Shown here: positions 1 through 7,474 of the stretch, in pieces | Layout of the letters: every line of letters starts with the position of its first letter | How positions within the stretch are numbered: the first letter of the stretch is position 1 | NCBI GenBank assembly: GCA_003554445.1 | Contig: PWGJ01000018.1 | Coordinates: 1 to 17,176 of the forward strand | Length of the DNA stretch: 17,176 nucleotides | Direction of reading: 5' to 3' | Source of the DNA: Candidatus Nealsoniibacteriota bacterium | GTDB lineage: Bacteria; Patescibacteriota; Minisyncoccia; Minisyncoccales; PWPS01 | Translations under genes and position numbers: made by a program | Notes under the pieces: model-generated | Told to the model about the DNA's origin: nothing | Databases searched by the model: none | The model's input: only the letters and a program-made list of their open reading frames with translations

Positions 1-2048
1 AAAAATTGGCTGAACAAGCTAATGGAAGCGTTATGCTCAGATATGGAGACACCGTGGTTTTAGCAACCGTCACCATGTCCGACGAAGATAAAAAAGATGA
101 GTTGGGTTATTTTCCCTTAATGGTTTTTTATGAAGAAAAGTTTTATGCTGCAGGTAAAATCGGTGGCTCCAGATACACCAGAAGAGAAGGTAAGCCATCC
201 GATAGAGCCACACTCATTTCCAGAATGATAGACAGAACGATAAGACCGCTTTTCCCTGACAACTTAAAAAGAGAAGTGGAAGTAATCGTCACCTGTCTCT
301 CTTGGGATGAGGAAAACGATCCGGCGGTTCTCGGAGGCTTGGCTTCATCGATAGCTCTATCAATCTCGGATATTCCTTGGAACGGACCCGTTTCAATGGT
401 TCGCATCGGAAAAGATGAAGATGAATTTATCCTGAACCCTACTTACGAAGAGAGAGAAGAAGGTGATGTCGATGCCGTCTTCAGCGGATTTTTTGATGGT
501 GATGACTATATTATAAATATGGTGGAAAGCTTTTATGACGAAGCTTCCGATGAAGAAGTTTTAAAAACGGCTGAAATAGCTAAAAAAGCAACAAAAAAAT
601 TAGAAAAATTTCAAAATGAATTAACGGAAAAATTCGGTAAAGATAAGATAGATTTGGAAAAAGAAAAAGAAACCGATGATGAAATTAAAAATTCAATCGA
701 CTCCCTTAAAGATAAGATTGAAAAGGCGATTTATAAAGATCAAAAAGATCTGGACAAAATCAAGGAAGATATAAAAGAAAAATTCGAAGATGAAGAAGAA
801 AAAGAGGCTATCGATTATTTTGATGAACTGAAAAAAGATATTGTCCGTAAAAATATATTGAAAAACAATAAAAGACCCGACGGCAGAAAAGGAGATGAAA
901 TAAGACAACTGGAAACGGAAGTCAAACTCCTGCCTCGAACTCACGGAAGCGGTCTTTTTTCCAGAGGAAAAACGAGATCATTATCAATAATTACCCTGGG
1001 TCCTCCGGGAGATAAAAAACTTTTTGATAATATGGAAGCGGAAGGCAAAAAACGCTTCATGCATCATTATAATTTTCCTCCCTATTCGGTGGGAGAAACA
1101 TGGCCTTTGCGAGGACCGAAAAGACGTGAAATCGGACACGGTATGTTGGGTGAGAAAGCGATTCGCTCCGTTTTGCCTGACATCGATGACTTTCCTTATA
1201 CGATAAGATCGGTTTCGGAAATAATGTCTTCCAACGGCTCAACTTCTCAAGCAGCGATTACCAGCACCTCATTGGCACTGATGGACGCGGGAGTTCCGAT
1301 AAAAGCACCCGTTACCGGAATATCGATAGGAATGGTTTCCGATGGTGATGATTATCGCCTACTTACCGATATACAAGGATTGGAAGATCATGCGGGAGAT
1401 ATGGACTTTAAAGTTGCCGGAACCAGAAAAGGAGTAAATGCAATTCAGATGGATGTTAAAGTTTTAGGAATAACGATTGAAATAATGAAAGAAGCTTTGG
1501 AAAAAGGAAAAAAATCCAGAAACGTCATATTGGACAAAATGGAAGAAGCTCTGGAAGGGCCGAGAGAGGATCTTTCTCCTTATGCTCCGAGAATTTTAAC
1601 GATGAAGATAGATCAAGATAAAATCAGAGAAGTTATCGGCCCCGGCGGAAAAGTTATAAATGAAATTATAGATGAAACCGAAGTTTCCATCGATATTGAA
1701 GATTCCGGAGATATATTCATAACTTCCGAAGACAAGCAATCTGCAGAAAAAGCATATGAGTGGATTAAAAATATAGTAAGAGAACCGGAAAAGGGTGAAA
1801 TGTTCAAAGGAAAAGTTAAAAAGATTATGAATTTCGGTTGTTTTGTAGAAATTATGCCCGGAACCGAAGGATTGGTTCATATATCGGAACTCGCGGACGG
1901 TCACGTCAAAAAGGTGGAAGACGTGGTTAAAGTGGGAGATTTAATCCCGGTCAAAGTTTTAAAAGTAACGAATGACGGAAAAATAGACTTATCACTAATA
2001 AAAGCAAAAAAGGAAATTAAAAAGAGGAGGGATGGCAAAAACAAGTAG
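1..2048 (+). CDS. pnp: polynucleotide phosphorylase, 5'-truncated by the window edge
   Basis: 3'-5' exoribonuclease that phosphorolyses RNA to nucleoside diphosphates in cytoplasmic RNA decay. Numbering from the leucine codon at base 6: first RNase PH domain about 1-130 (RYGDTVVLATV, YTRREGKPSDR, RPLFP), all-helical linker about 175-285, very charged here, second RNase PH domain about 290-500 (RPDGR, HYNFPPYSVGET, REIGHG, SSNGS, EDHAGDMDFK), KH domain about 530-590 with GPGG 545-548, and S1 domain about 598-668. D461, D467 and K469 align with the E. coli catalytic D486, D492 and K494. The TTG at 6 is not the start: it encodes the leucine of the internal motif LAEQANGSV, the frame is open to base 1, and only about 15-25 N-terminal residues are missing. 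RGKT-R replaces the more usual RGET-Q in the second PH domain. It overlaps the next gene by 17 bp, so the two are co-transcribed. Confidence 0.97.
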   Translation, partial: KLAEQANGSVMLRYGDTVVLATVTMSDEDKKDELGYFPLMVFYEEKFYAAGKIGGSRYTRREGKPSDRATLISRMIDRTIRPLFPDNLKREVEVIVTCLSWDEENDPAVLGGLASSIALSISDIPWNGPVSMVRIGKDEDEFILNPTYEEREEGDVDAVFSGFFDGDDYIINMVESFYDEASDEEVLKTAEIAKKATKKLEKFQNELTEKFGKDKIDLEKEKETDDEIKNSIDSLKDKIEKAIYKDQKDLDKIKEDIKEKFEDEEEKEAIDYFDELKKDIVRKNILKNNKRPDGRKGDEIRQLETEVKLLPRTHGSGLFSRGKTRSLSIITLGPPGDKKLFDNMEAEGKKRFMHHYNFPPYSVGETWPLRGPKRREIGHGMLGEKAIRSVLPDIDDFPYTIRSVSEIMSSNGSTSQAAITSTSLALMDAGVPIKAPVTGISIGMVSDGDDYRLLTDIQGLEDHAGDMDFKVAGTRKGVNAIQMDVKVLGITIEIMKEALEKGKKSRNVILDKMEEALEGPREDLSPYAPRILTMKIDQDKIREVIGPGGKVINEIIDETEVSIDIEDSGDIFITSEDKQSAEKAYEWIKNIVREPEKGEMFKGKVKKIMNFGCFVEIMPGTEGLVHISELADGHVKKVEDVVKVGDLIPVKVLKVTNDGKIDLSLIKAKKEIKKRRDGKNK
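2024..2031 (+). promoter_or_regulatory. Shine-Dalgarno for the small coiled-coil gene
   Basis: The run GAGGAGGG lies inside the pnp 3' end, directly before the ATG at 2032. The GAGG at 2024-2027 leaves 4 nt to the ATG; the second GAGG leaves almost none. It is the clearest Shine-Dalgarno sequence at any annotated start in the window and supports ATG 2032. Reinitiation after pnp stops 15 nt inside this gene is also possible. Confidence 0.6.
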
Positions 2049-2469
2049 CCAAGTGCGTACGATGGAAAAAGATATCGCCCTGATCAAGGACGGTAAGCTT
2101 CCCAAGCCCAAACCTCGAATTATAAAAGAAAAAAAGACCGAAAATGATTTCGGTGATTTTTCGGATAAATATTTAGATAAAATAAAAAAACATAAAAATA
2201 ATGCAAAAACGGAGGTAAACCTTTACGAGGAAAATTTGCAAAAACTTGACGAAAGGTTGAAAGAATTGAAAAATGAGATAAGACAGCATGAGAAAGAGGA
2301 GGAAGAGATGGAAAATCGAGTTTTCAGAAAAAAGCGGAGAGAGCTTTTGAAAAAGAGAAGGGAGTTGGAAAAGTTAAAATTGGAAATAAGCAAAAAAAAA
2401 GAAAAAAGCGAAGAGCATTTAAAAAAATTAGTCTATTTCGAGAAAAAAATAACCGATTCCAACTCCTAA
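2032..2469 (+). CDS. small charged coiled-coil protein, function unknown
   Basis: 145 residues, no signal peptide and no membrane segment, so probably cytoplasmic. Residues 8-27 (VRTMEKDIALIKDGKLPKPK) form a distinct, less charged N-terminal motif; from memory, similar VRTM-x-x-D motifs head larger membrane proteins in Patescibacteria, but I could not check this. Residues 45-140 are a Lys/Glu/Arg-rich heptad-like helix, probably a coiled coil. ATG 2032 was chosen because of the adjacent GAGGAGGG; GTG 2053 and ATG 2062 lie in frame but have no ribosome site. It overlaps pnp by 17 bp and ends 16 bp before the giant coiled-coil gene. The matching composition suggests it partners that protein or is the detached N-terminal part of an ancestral longer one. 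I do not recognise a named family. Confidence 0.8.
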   Translation: MAKTSSQVRTMEKDIALIKDGKLPKPKPRIIKEKKTENDFGDFSDKYLDKIKKHKNNAKTEVNLYEENLQKLDERLKELKNEIRQHEKEEEEMENRVFRKKRRELLKKRRELEKLKLEISKKKEKSEEHLKKLVYFEKKITDSNS

Positions 2470-2472
2470 TTT

Positions 2473-2478
2473 TATATA
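2473..2478 (+). promoter_or_regulatory. possible -10 element just upstream of the giant coiled-coil gene
   Basis: TATATA ends 7 nt before ATG 2486, in the 16-nt gap between two genes, and there is no Shine-Dalgarno sequence. A transcript from here would be nearly leaderless. No good -35 hexamer is seen at 16-18 nt, and the DNA is AT-rich, so this may be chance. Confidence 0.25.
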
Positions 2479-2485
2479 AAAAAAT

Positions 2486-5400
2486 ATGTTAAAAATAAAA
2501 AAGATAAAAAGTAAAATCCGCCAAATTGAAGATAAATTGAACGATTTGGATCTAAAAAAGAAGCAGCTTTCCAAAAAGAAGTCCGGTTTAGAAGAGTCCG
2601 CAAATAAGATAAAAGAAAAGCTTGAAGGTTTAGAAAAAAAACACTCCGAACTGGAAAAAGAAGGGAGTGAAAACGAAGAATCAATGAAAAAACGGTGGAA
2701 GGTTGAAGATAAAATTGAAGCTCTTGAAAATGAGCTCTGGGAGTGGGAAGATGAGCTGAAAAAGATACCGGATGAAGAGAAAAATTTAGAAAAAAAAGAG
2801 AAAGAACTTCTAAAAGAAAAAGAAGAGCTCGAAGACGATCTGAAAAGGATAACAAAAAATGAGGAGAAAAAGAGTGAAAAAGAGCTGTCCGGAAAAAGTG
2901 ACATCCAAAAAGAGTTGAAAGAAAAAGAAGCGGAGTTAATAAAAAGAAAGAAAGAGCTGGAAGAAGAATTGGCTTCGGTAATAGAAAGAGAAAAAGAGGT
3001 AGAAAAAAAGGGAAGAGAGATAGAGAAAGAATTGGAAGGTGTAAAAGATTCTTCAAAAAGAAAAACACTTCAAAAAAAGCGGTGGATGTTGGAAGACGAA
3101 AGAAGAGATAGAGAAGAAAAGCGATGGATGTTGGAGGAGAAAATCTCGGATATTAAGAGAAAAATAAAGCAAAAAGACAGAGAGTACAAAAAAGCGGAAA
3201 GAAGAGAAAGAGAGCTTAAAAAAGAAAAAGCTCGAGCACAAGGCCTTAAAGATATATCCGGAGACAAGGGAAAAATAGAAGAAAAATTATCCGAAATAAA
3301 TTCAAAATTAGAAAAAGCGGTTGCCGAAAAGGAAGATGTTTTGGGAAAAAAGATTCAACTTGAAGAAGAGCTCGAAGTGATTGTAAAAAACGAAGAAGAG
3401 GTGGAAGAAAGAGAGCGAGAAATCGAACAAAGAGAAGAAGTGGAAGAAGACCCTGAAAGACAAAGGGAGATAAAAGAGAGACGATGGAGGCTGGAAGACG
3501 AAAGAAGAGAGGTGGAAAATAAAAGATGGAACAAAGAAAGAAAAATTAAAAATCTCGAAAAAGATATAGAAGAGATAGAAACTGAAATAGCTCATCTGAG
3601 AGAGTTGAGATCGCAACTTGAAATGAAGCTTGATGAGGTTTCTTTTGAAGAAGCAAAAGCTGTTTCCGAAGGAGACGCTCAAAGAGAAGACAAAATCGAA
3701 CACTTAGCTTCCGAGAAAGAGATAGAGAGGATAGAAGATAGAATTCAAGAACTTACTAAAAAAGAAAAAACTGTCGAAGTGGAAAGAGAAAGCCTTTCTC
3801 AAAAAGAAAAACGTACTAAAAAATCGTTAAAAGAAGTTATTGAAAAACTTCAAGAAATAAAAGCGGAAGAAAAAGAGATAGAAGAAAAAGAAGGCCTTGT
3901 TGAAAATCCGGAAGAAAAAAGAAAGATAGAAGAAGAACGATGGGATGTGGAGAAAAAACGAAGAAAATGGGAAGAAAAAGAGTGGGATGTTGAAGAGAAA
4001 TTAAACAGAATAAGGCAGAGAAAACGTAAAGTTGAAGATGAGCTTCAAGATATAGTAAGCAAAAAAGAAGATTTGGAAGAAAAAGTTCGTGCGATTAAAA
4101 AGGAGAGAGAGAAAGAAGAGATAGAAAGTGAAAAACATTCCATAAAGAAAGAATTGGATAAAATAAAGAAAGAAAAAGAAGCTCTCGCTGAAAAGAGAGC
4201 CGAAAAGAGAGAAAAATTGGAGCGCCTATCCAAAAAACTGAGTTTAATTCAAAATAGAGAGGAAGAGATAGAAGAAGAAAAAGAAGCTATAGAGGAAGAA
4301 GAGAAAAATGCCTCAACCACCGAAGAAAAGCGAGCTGTAGAAAGCAGAAGGTGGAGAGTGGAAGAAAGACGAAAAGAGGCGGAAAAAGAACGTTGGAAAG
4401 TAGAAGAAAAAGTTGAAGAATTAAAAGAGACTTCCAGTAAGATAGAATTAAGGTATCAACAAATTTTAAATAAAGAAAACAAACTTAAGGATAAAATTGC
4501 TTCTCTTGAGGAAAGTAAAGAAAAGTTGGACGCAAAAGCCGAAAAAGAAGAGTTGGAAGCTGAACTCGATAGATTCGACGAGCTCAAGCAGACAATCGAT
4601 TCGAAAACTGAAGAATTGAATGAAAGAGGTGTTGAAATTGAAAAAAGACTGAGGGAAATAAAAAAACGTGAGGAAGAGATAGAAGAAAAAGGAAAAGAGA
4701 TAGAGAGAGAAGAAAAATTAGCGGAAGAATCCGATAAAAAGCGAGAGATTGAAGAAAAAAGATGGAAAATAGAAGAAGAAAGAAGAGATATCGAAAGAGA
4801 AAGATGGGAGCTTGAAAAAGAACTGGAAAATATAGAAGAAAAGATAGAAGAACTACAACTTATTTCCAGAAGAGAAGACCAAATCAGAAACAAATTAGAA
4901 GAATTGAATTTCGCAATAGAAGAAGGTAAATCCAGAAAAGAGCTTCAAAGAGAAGAAAGAGAGAGGCGTAAGAAGCCAAAGGAGAAGAAAAAAGAGCCGG
5001 CTGATGACACGGATGAAGGAGATATACAAAAAGAAGACGAGCAAGATACAAAAGAGAGAGAAGAAGAGAGTTCTGATGAGGAAGACTTGGGTAAAGAGAT
5101 CGAAAATGAAAAAGAAGAAAAAGAGAGAGAAGAATTTCTCAAAAGACTCGAAGATCAGATGTCAGAAAAATCAGAAACTTCCTCTTCTCCTCCGGAGGCC
5201 GGTCTGGGAGAAGTTGAAGACTCGGAAGATACTGAAATTCCTTCCCCCGATAAAAAAAGAATGGATGAAGCTTCTGACAAAGATGATGAAAAAGAAGAAA
5301 AGAAAGATGAGGTTTCTAAAAATTTAGCTCAAAATCTCAAAAAAGACGACTTCAAAGATAATTTGAGTGAATCCCCGGAACAAGAAAGTGATAAGAAAGA

Positions 5401-7108
5401 TATTTTTGAAAGACCTCCGAGCGCTCCAAAAGCTAAAGAAGAAAAAGATGATGAAGCTCCGATTCCTCCACCCCCTTCTCCCGAAGGTCCACAACAAGAA
5501 GCTAAAAGTAAAAAACCTTCGGATAAATCCAAAATGATTGCAAAAGCGGGTGTTCTCGGTGTGGCAATTCTACTCATCTTCGGGATCGGAATGCTTGTAA
5601 GATCATTCTTTGTTTCCGAACCCGAACCGGAACCCGAACCGGATCCGGAAATAGTGGGTGTGGAAATAGACCAAACGGAGGATTACACCTACTCTCTGGA
5701 AATTGATTTCGATGGAGACTTCGATAGCTTTAATTGGGTCTTGTCAACCGAATATCAAGGAAGAGAAGAAGAGATAGCCACTTTGGAAGGAGAATCCGTT
5801 TCACACTCATTCAACCCCGAGTTAACCGGTTTCGATATATTGGTGGAAGTCGAAGGCCTTGATGAACAAAATCAAATAATTAACGAATACAGCACTACGT
5901 TTGAAATTGAAGAAGTTTTAACGACAAAGAGATTTTTTCCGATGGGAGAAGATGATGGCGTTAGAGAGTTTTCAACTTCCAATTTGAATGAAGTGCCTAT
6001 CTTTTTGGAAAGTAGACTGGACAGTAGAGATGAAACAGTCTTTAACGAATTGATTATTTTGAATCAAAACGTGACTCCCAGAAGAGTTATCCATTTGAAT
6101 GAGTTTTTCCAAGTATTCAATATCACTCCGCCAACGGGCCATTTCCTGGATCTCTTGGAAGATAAATTCACCCTATTTATACACTCCTCCCGGGATGAAA
6201 ATGTTTTGGGCTTTGTAGCCAAAGTGGAAGAAGGGGAAATGGATGATTTTCAGGATATGGGAATATCTCCCTGGAGAGATGAAATAATCAATGATTTCAG
6301 TCAATTTATCGAACTGCACGGCTATTCAACTCAAGATATATCCGAAACCAGAGAAACTACAACCTATGAGAATTATCAAATAGATAAATTCAAGTATATT
6401 CCCGACACCTTGGACTTGGAAGAAAATATCAGTTATTGGATTGAAAACAATCTTCCGACCTACATCTACAAAGGAGGAAGCGACCTGAATCATCTGGAAA
6501 CCGTCGAAGAAAATAATAAAAAAACTTTAGAATTTTCTTTCCAAACCGAAGAGAGCGGATACAGCAATATAGAGCCTGAAGAAGACGAGCCTACATCCCA
6601 TAATCTGACCCTGGAAGTTGAAGACAATCGCGTCGTAAGCGCCATAACGAATGATGAGTTCAATGAACTAGCCGGAAGCTATCTGACGGATGAAACGGAA
6701 GAAAAAATGATAGTGGTGATAAGTAGTGCCGTTCCCGATTCGGGATTGAATGTAAGAGAAGGTCCTTCTACTGATTACACATCTTTCGATAAAGTTAATG
6801 CCAATGAAGAGTACGATTACTTGGATGAGCAAAACGGTTGGTACCAAATAGAGATTGAAGAAACCACGGGTTGGGTTTCCCACCTTTATTCCAGCACGAC
6901 AACTGTTGAAGTTGAGTCGACAGAAAAAGAGCAAGGAGAGTCTGTGGAAGATGCCTCTATAGAGCAGATAGAAAGAGAAGTTGATTTCGGAATACATTTC
7001 TCCATTATAGATGATAAATTTGCTCTAACGGGCTCTATGGAAGCTATGAAGGAGATAATCGACAGGCTCGAGGACGATAATTTCAACCAAGAGGGCAACA
7101 ACAATTAG
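2486..7108 (+). CDS. giant coiled-coil single-pass membrane protein with SH3b-containing ectodomain
   Basis: 1540 residues, no recognised full-length family. Residues 1-about 830 are an Arg/Lys/Glu-rich helix, coiled coil or single alpha-helix. They carry six pairs of Trp, each pair 14 residues apart (first Trp at 71, 200, 334, 486, 623, 760). Residues 830-1010 are an acidic, proline-containing linker. Residues 1018-1040 form the only membrane segment (GVLGVAILLIFGIGMLV). It is flanked by lysines before and EPEPEPEP after, which predicts N-in, C-out topology. The ectodomain holds a predicted alpha/beta region (about 1120-1400) and a bacterial SH3-like segment about 1408-1470 (LNVREGPSTDY, NGWYQIE, TGWVSHLY). 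A final segment (FSIIDDKFALTGSMEAMKEI) resembles the last strand and helix of a larger fold. An in-frame TAA at 2477-2479 fixes ATG 2486 as the first ATG; no Shine-Dalgarno is present. SMC or ABC function is excluded because Walker motifs are absent. Role inferred: envelope tether or scaffold. Confidence 0.85.
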   Translation: MLKIKKIKSKIRQIEDKLNDLDLKKKQLSKKKSGLEESANKIKEKLEGLEKKHSELEKEGSENEESMKKRWKVEDKIEALENELWEWEDELKKIPDEEKNLEKKEKELLKEKEELEDDLKRITKNEEKKSEKELSGKSDIQKELKEKEAELIKRKKELEEELASVIEREKEVEKKGREIEKELEGVKDSSKRKTLQKKRWMLEDERRDREEKRWMLEEKISDIKRKIKQKDREYKKAERRERELKKEKARAQGLKDISGDKGKIEEKLSEINSKLEKAVAEKEDVLGKKIQLEEELEVIVKNEEEVEEREREIEQREEVEEDPERQREIKERRWRLEDERREVENKRWNKERKIKNLEKDIEEIETEIAHLRELRSQLEMKLDEVSFEEAKAVSEGDAQREDKIEHLASEKEIERIEDRIQELTKKEKTVEVERESLSQKEKRTKKSLKEVIEKLQEIKAEEKEIEEKEGLVENPEEKRKIEEERWDVEKKRRKWEEKEWDVEEKLNRIRQRKRKVEDELQDIVSKKEDLEEKVRAIKKEREKEEIESEKHSIKKELDKIKKEKEALAEKRAEKREKLERLSKKLSLIQNREEEIEEEKEAIEEEEKNASTTEEKRAVESRRWRVEERRKEAEKERWKVEEKVEELKETSSKIELRYQQILNKENKLKDKIASLEESKEKLDAKAEKEELEAELDRFDELKQTIDSKTEELNERGVEIEKRLREIKKREEEIEEKGKEIEREEKLAEESDKKREIEEKRWKIEEERRDIERERWELEKELENIEEKIEELQLISRREDQIRNKLEELNFAIEEGKSRKELQREERERRKKPKEKKKEPADDTDEGDIQKEDEQDTKEREEESSDEEDLGKEIENEKEEKEREEFLKRLEDQMSEKSETSSSPPEAGLGEVEDSEDTEIPSPDKKRMDEASDKDDEKEEKKDEVSKNLAQNLKKDDFKDNLSESPEQESDKKDIFERPPSAPKAKEEKDDEAPIPPPPSPEGPQQEAKSKKPSDKSKMIAKAGVLGVAILLIFGIGMLVRSFFVSEPEPEPEPDPEIVGVEIDQTEDYTYSLEIDFDGDFDSFNWVLSTEYQGREEEIATLEGESVSHSFNPELTGFDILVEVEGLDEQNQIINEYSTTFEIEEVLTTKRFFPMGEDDGVREFSTSNLNEVPIFLESRLDSRDETVFNELIILNQNVTPRRVIHLNEFFQVFNITPPTGHFLDLLEDKFTLFIHSSRDENVLGFVAKVEEGEMDDFQDMGISPWRDEIINDFSQFIELHGYSTQDISETRETTTYENYQIDKFKYIPDTLDLEENISYWIENNLPTYIYKGGSDLNHLETVEENNKKTLEFSFQTEESGYSNIEPEEDEPTSHNLTLEVEDNRVVSAITNDEFNELAGSYLTDETEEKMIVVISSAVPDSGLNVREGPSTDYTSFDKVNANEEYDYLDEQNGWYQIEIEETTGWVSHLYSSTTTVEVESTEKEQGESVEDASIEQIEREVDFGIHFSIIDDKFALTGSMEAMKEIIDRLEDDNFNQEGNNN
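2689..4810 (+). repeat. six coding repeats with a Trp-x13-Trp signature
   Basis: Within the giant coiled-coil gene, codons for RW or KW pairs recur in the pattern RW-x-[VLI]-E-x4-R-x3-E-x2-RW. The Trp pairs are at residues 71/85, 200/214, 334/348, 486/500, 623/637 and 760/774. Unit lengths between first Trps are 129, 134, 152, 137 and 137 residues. Copy 1 is divergent (ELWEWEDEL at its second half); copy 4 has an extra Trp at 495. Most copies are preceded by a short acidic break such as EEDPERQRE, ENPEEKRK or EESDKKRE. The copies are similar at protein level but not identical in DNA, which points to old duplication under selection. Confidence 0.85.
5621..5644 (+). repeat. two copies of a 12-bp tandem repeat encoding EPEP
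   Basis: CCCGAACCGGAA is followed by the near-identical CCCGAACCGGAT. It encodes the Glu-Pro spacer directly after the membrane segment of the giant coiled-coil protein, a typical stiff stalk and a likely site of copy-number variation. Confidence 0.8.
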
Positions 7109-7129
7109 AAAAGAGTTAATTCAGAGCTT

Positions 7130-7474
7130 ATGAATAAAGAAAAATTTAAAAATAAATTAACGGAACAAAAAAAAGAGCTGCGTACAATGCTGGAGAGATT
7201 TGCAAAAGAAGATAAAAAACCGAAAGGAGACTGGGATACTCAATTCCCTCAATTCGACGGAGGAAAACTGGAGGAAGCTGCTGATGAAGTTGAAGAATTC
7301 GATTCGCTCAGATCGGTTGAGCATTCTTTGGAATTGAAGCTCAAAAAAACAAATGAAGCTTTGGAAAAAATAAAAAAAGACACTTACGGAAAGTGTGAAG
7401 GGTGCGGAAATAATATTGAATTGAAGAGACTCGAGGTTGTTCCCGAAGCGAAGAAGTGCAAAAAATGTAACTAA
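7130..7474 (+). CDS. TraR/DksA-family C4 zinc-finger protein
   Basis: 114 residues. The family binds RNA polymerase through the secondary channel and modulates transcription initiation. The C-terminus shows the signature YGKCEGCG...KKCKKC, with zinc ligands C89, C92, C110 and C113 (C-x2-C-x17-C-x2-C). The N-terminal 85 residues are a charged helical hairpin containing ADEVEEF and ALEKIKKDTYG, as in short TraR-type homologues. The DxxDxA tip motif of E. coli DksA is not obvious, so a full DksA role with ppGpp is uncertain. It starts 21 bp after the giant coiled-coil gene, with only a weak GAG upstream, and is the last gene of the pnp operon. Its TAA overlaps the TAG of the convergent ATPase gene in the shared sequence CTAA. 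Confidence 0.92.
   Translation: MNKEKFKNKLTEQKKELRTMLERFAKEDKKPKGDWDTQFPQFDGGKLEEAADEVEEFDSLRSVEHSLELKLKKTNEALEKIKKDTYGKCEGCGNNIELKRLEVVPEAKKCKKCN
7365..7395 (-). terminator. possible terminator of the ATPase operon, inside the zinc-finger gene
   Basis: Read on the minus strand, ACACTT-CCGT-AAGTGT forms a perfect 6-bp stem with a 4-nt loop (7395-7380). It is followed by C, seven T, A and six T (7379-7365). The U-tract is strong but the stem has only two G-C pairs. It also encodes the conserved KDTYGKC of the zinc-finger protein, so chance is a real alternative. Confidence 0.4.

Noticed and set aside
6..8. TTG at 6 as the start of pnp
   Set aside because: It encodes the leucine of the internal motif LAEQANGSV, the frame stays open to base 1, and the usual N-terminal strand is missing. 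The gene is truncated by the window.
2460..2490. A simple frameshift joining the small and giant coiled-coil genes
   Set aside because: The small gene stops at 2467-2469, and the giant gene's frame has a TAA at 2477-2479. The two open regions do not overlap, so a single shift cannot fuse them.
2486..4900. SMC or Rad50-like ATPase because of the long coiled coil
   Set aside because: No Walker A, signature or Walker B motif is present at either end, and there is a membrane segment and an ectodomain instead.
2428..5577. Many minus-strand ORFs across the giant coiled-coil gene, up to about 200 codons
   Set aside because: Their products are Ser/Phe/Leu-rich low-complexity strings, which is what the reverse complement of AGA/GAA/AAA codons gives. 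They are shadows of the real gene.
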